The notes below the pieces were generated by a model. It saw nothing but the letters and a program-made list of their open reading frames with translations. It was not told the origin of the DNA and did no database searches. Positions 12,416-12,924 of a stretch of 12,924 nucleotides of DNA are shown piece by piece. Both the position numbers and the translations under genes were made by a program. Where the stretch lies: the NCBI GenBank assembly GCA_964535315.1, contig CAZHTS010000115.1, forward strand, positions 1 to 12,924, read 5' to 3'. Within the stretch, counting starts at the first letter, position 1; each line of letters starts with the position of its first letter. Source of the DNA: CAZHTS01 sp964535315. GTDB taxonomy: Bacteria > Chloroflexota > Anaerolineae > Anaerolineales > Anaerolineaceae.

Positions 12416-12924
12416 TTATTTATCTTCGCCGCGGATAAAGGCTTCGGTCATCTCGTGGGCGAGTTCGTCCTTGAACTGCTTGGGCGGAGTCTTCATGAAA
12501 TAAGAAGAAGGAGCGATGAGCGGGCCGGCGATGCCGCGCTCCAGGGCCAGCTTGACGCAGCGCAGGGCGTCGATGACCACGCCGGCCGAATTGGGCGAGT
12601 CCCATACTTCCAGCTTGGCTTCGAGATTGAGGGGCACCTCGCCGAAGGTGGTGCCTTCCATGCGCACGTAGCACCACTTGCGGTCGGTCAGCCAGGGCAC
12701 GTAATCGCTGGGGCCGACGTGGATGTCGCTTTCGGGCAGGGTGTAGGGCAGCATGCTGGTCACGGCGCCGGTCTTGGAGATTTTCTTGGATTCCAGGCGT
12801 TCGCGCTCGAGCATGTTCATGAAGTCGGTGTTGCCGCCGAAGTTGAGCTGGTAGGTGCGGTCCAGGCGTACGCCGCGGTCGACGAACAGGCTGGTCAGGA
12901 CGCGGTGCAGGATGGTGGCGCCCA
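12416..12924 (-). CDS. myo-Inositol-1-phosphate synthase (L-myo-inositol-3-phosphate synthase), N-terminus outside window
   Basis: This enzyme converts glucose 6-phosphate to inositol 3-phosphate using NAD, the first step to inositol lipids and inositol solutes. Only the C-terminal part (about 168 codons) is inside the window; the frame is open to the right-hand edge, so an ATG at 12820 is internal. Recognisable family blocks are LNFGGNTDFMNML, RLESKKISKT (the lysines that bind substrate phosphate in known enzymes), HVGPSDYVPWL, LEVWDSPNSAGVVIDALRC and the C-terminal PLIAPSSYFMKTPP. The sequence resembles the archaeal/actinobacterial type. The stop is TAA at 12416-12418 on the reverse strand. 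It is followed by a 107-base gap with the palindrome, so it may be a separate unit from the HIT operon. Inositol synthesis suggests inositol-containing membrane lipids or a compatible solute. Confidence 0.93.
   Translation of the reverse strand, partial: GATILHRVLTSLFVDRGVRLDRTYQLNFGGNTDFMNMLERERLESKKISKTGAVTSMLPYTLPESDIHVGPSDYVPWLTDRKWCYVRMEGTTFGEVPLNLEAKLEVWDSPNSAGVVIDALRCVKLALERGIAGPLIAPSSYFMKTPPKQFKDELAHEMTEAFIRGEDK

Overview
The window reads as about 13 kb of a GC-rich chromosome, most likely from an uncultured Chloroflexota (Anaerolineae-like) bacterium. That placement is an inference. It rests on the mix of a thrombospondin-3 repeat surface protein, large LysM + M23 lipoproteins with Pro/Thr-rich linkers, an archaeal-type inositol-phosphate synthase and codon style; no rRNA or marker phylogeny is available. 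Coding density is high and no stretch over 300 bases lacks a gene. There are no tRNA or rRNA genes, CRISPR arrays, transposases or phage genes.

Layout: (1) The 3' end of a calcium-binding TSP3-repeat protein (1-836), closed by a textbook intrinsic terminator (856-894). (2) A forward operon from a good sigma-70-type promoter (919-948): a small four-helix membrane protein, selA (selenocysteine synthase), an M24 metallopeptidase and tsaD (976-5045). (3) A forward stress-type locus (5094-7348): an ECF sigma factor, its soluble zinc-binding anti-sigma factor, a zinc-ribbon miniprotein, a two-domain glutaredoxin-like protein disulfide oxidoreductase (PDO) and an OsmC-family peroxidase. (4) A convergent reverse-strand cluster (12924 to 7355): inositol-phosphate synthase (partial), a HIT-family protein, and three tandem paralogous LysM + M23A-type cell-wall peptidases.

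The central finding is in block 3. The PDO gene has an in-frame TGA at 6695-6697. It sits exactly where the first cysteine of the C-terminal CPYC active site belongs, and the reading frame continues as a normal PDO to 6919. A bacterial SECIS-like hairpin (stem 6709-6714/6721-6726, loop 6715-6720 with G as second loop base) lies 17 nt after the TGA. selA lies about 4 kb upstream. I therefore annotate one 222-residue selenoprotein with a Sec-Pro-Tyr-Cys site, not two broken ORFs.

The same locus carries two RpoE-like promoters, one at the sigma gene and one upstream of the zinc-ribbon/PDO/OsmC genes. Both contain ACTTTT, then exactly 11 nt, then GCATCTAAC. With an RsrA-like anti-sigma ligand spacing (Cys7-x25-His33-x3-Cys37-x2-Cys40), this suggests a thiol-redox regulon. 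In the proposed model oxidation releases the sigma factor, which transcribes itself and a selenocysteine-based disulfide/peroxide defence set. The wiring is inference; the recoded codon and the promoter pair are visible in the sequence.
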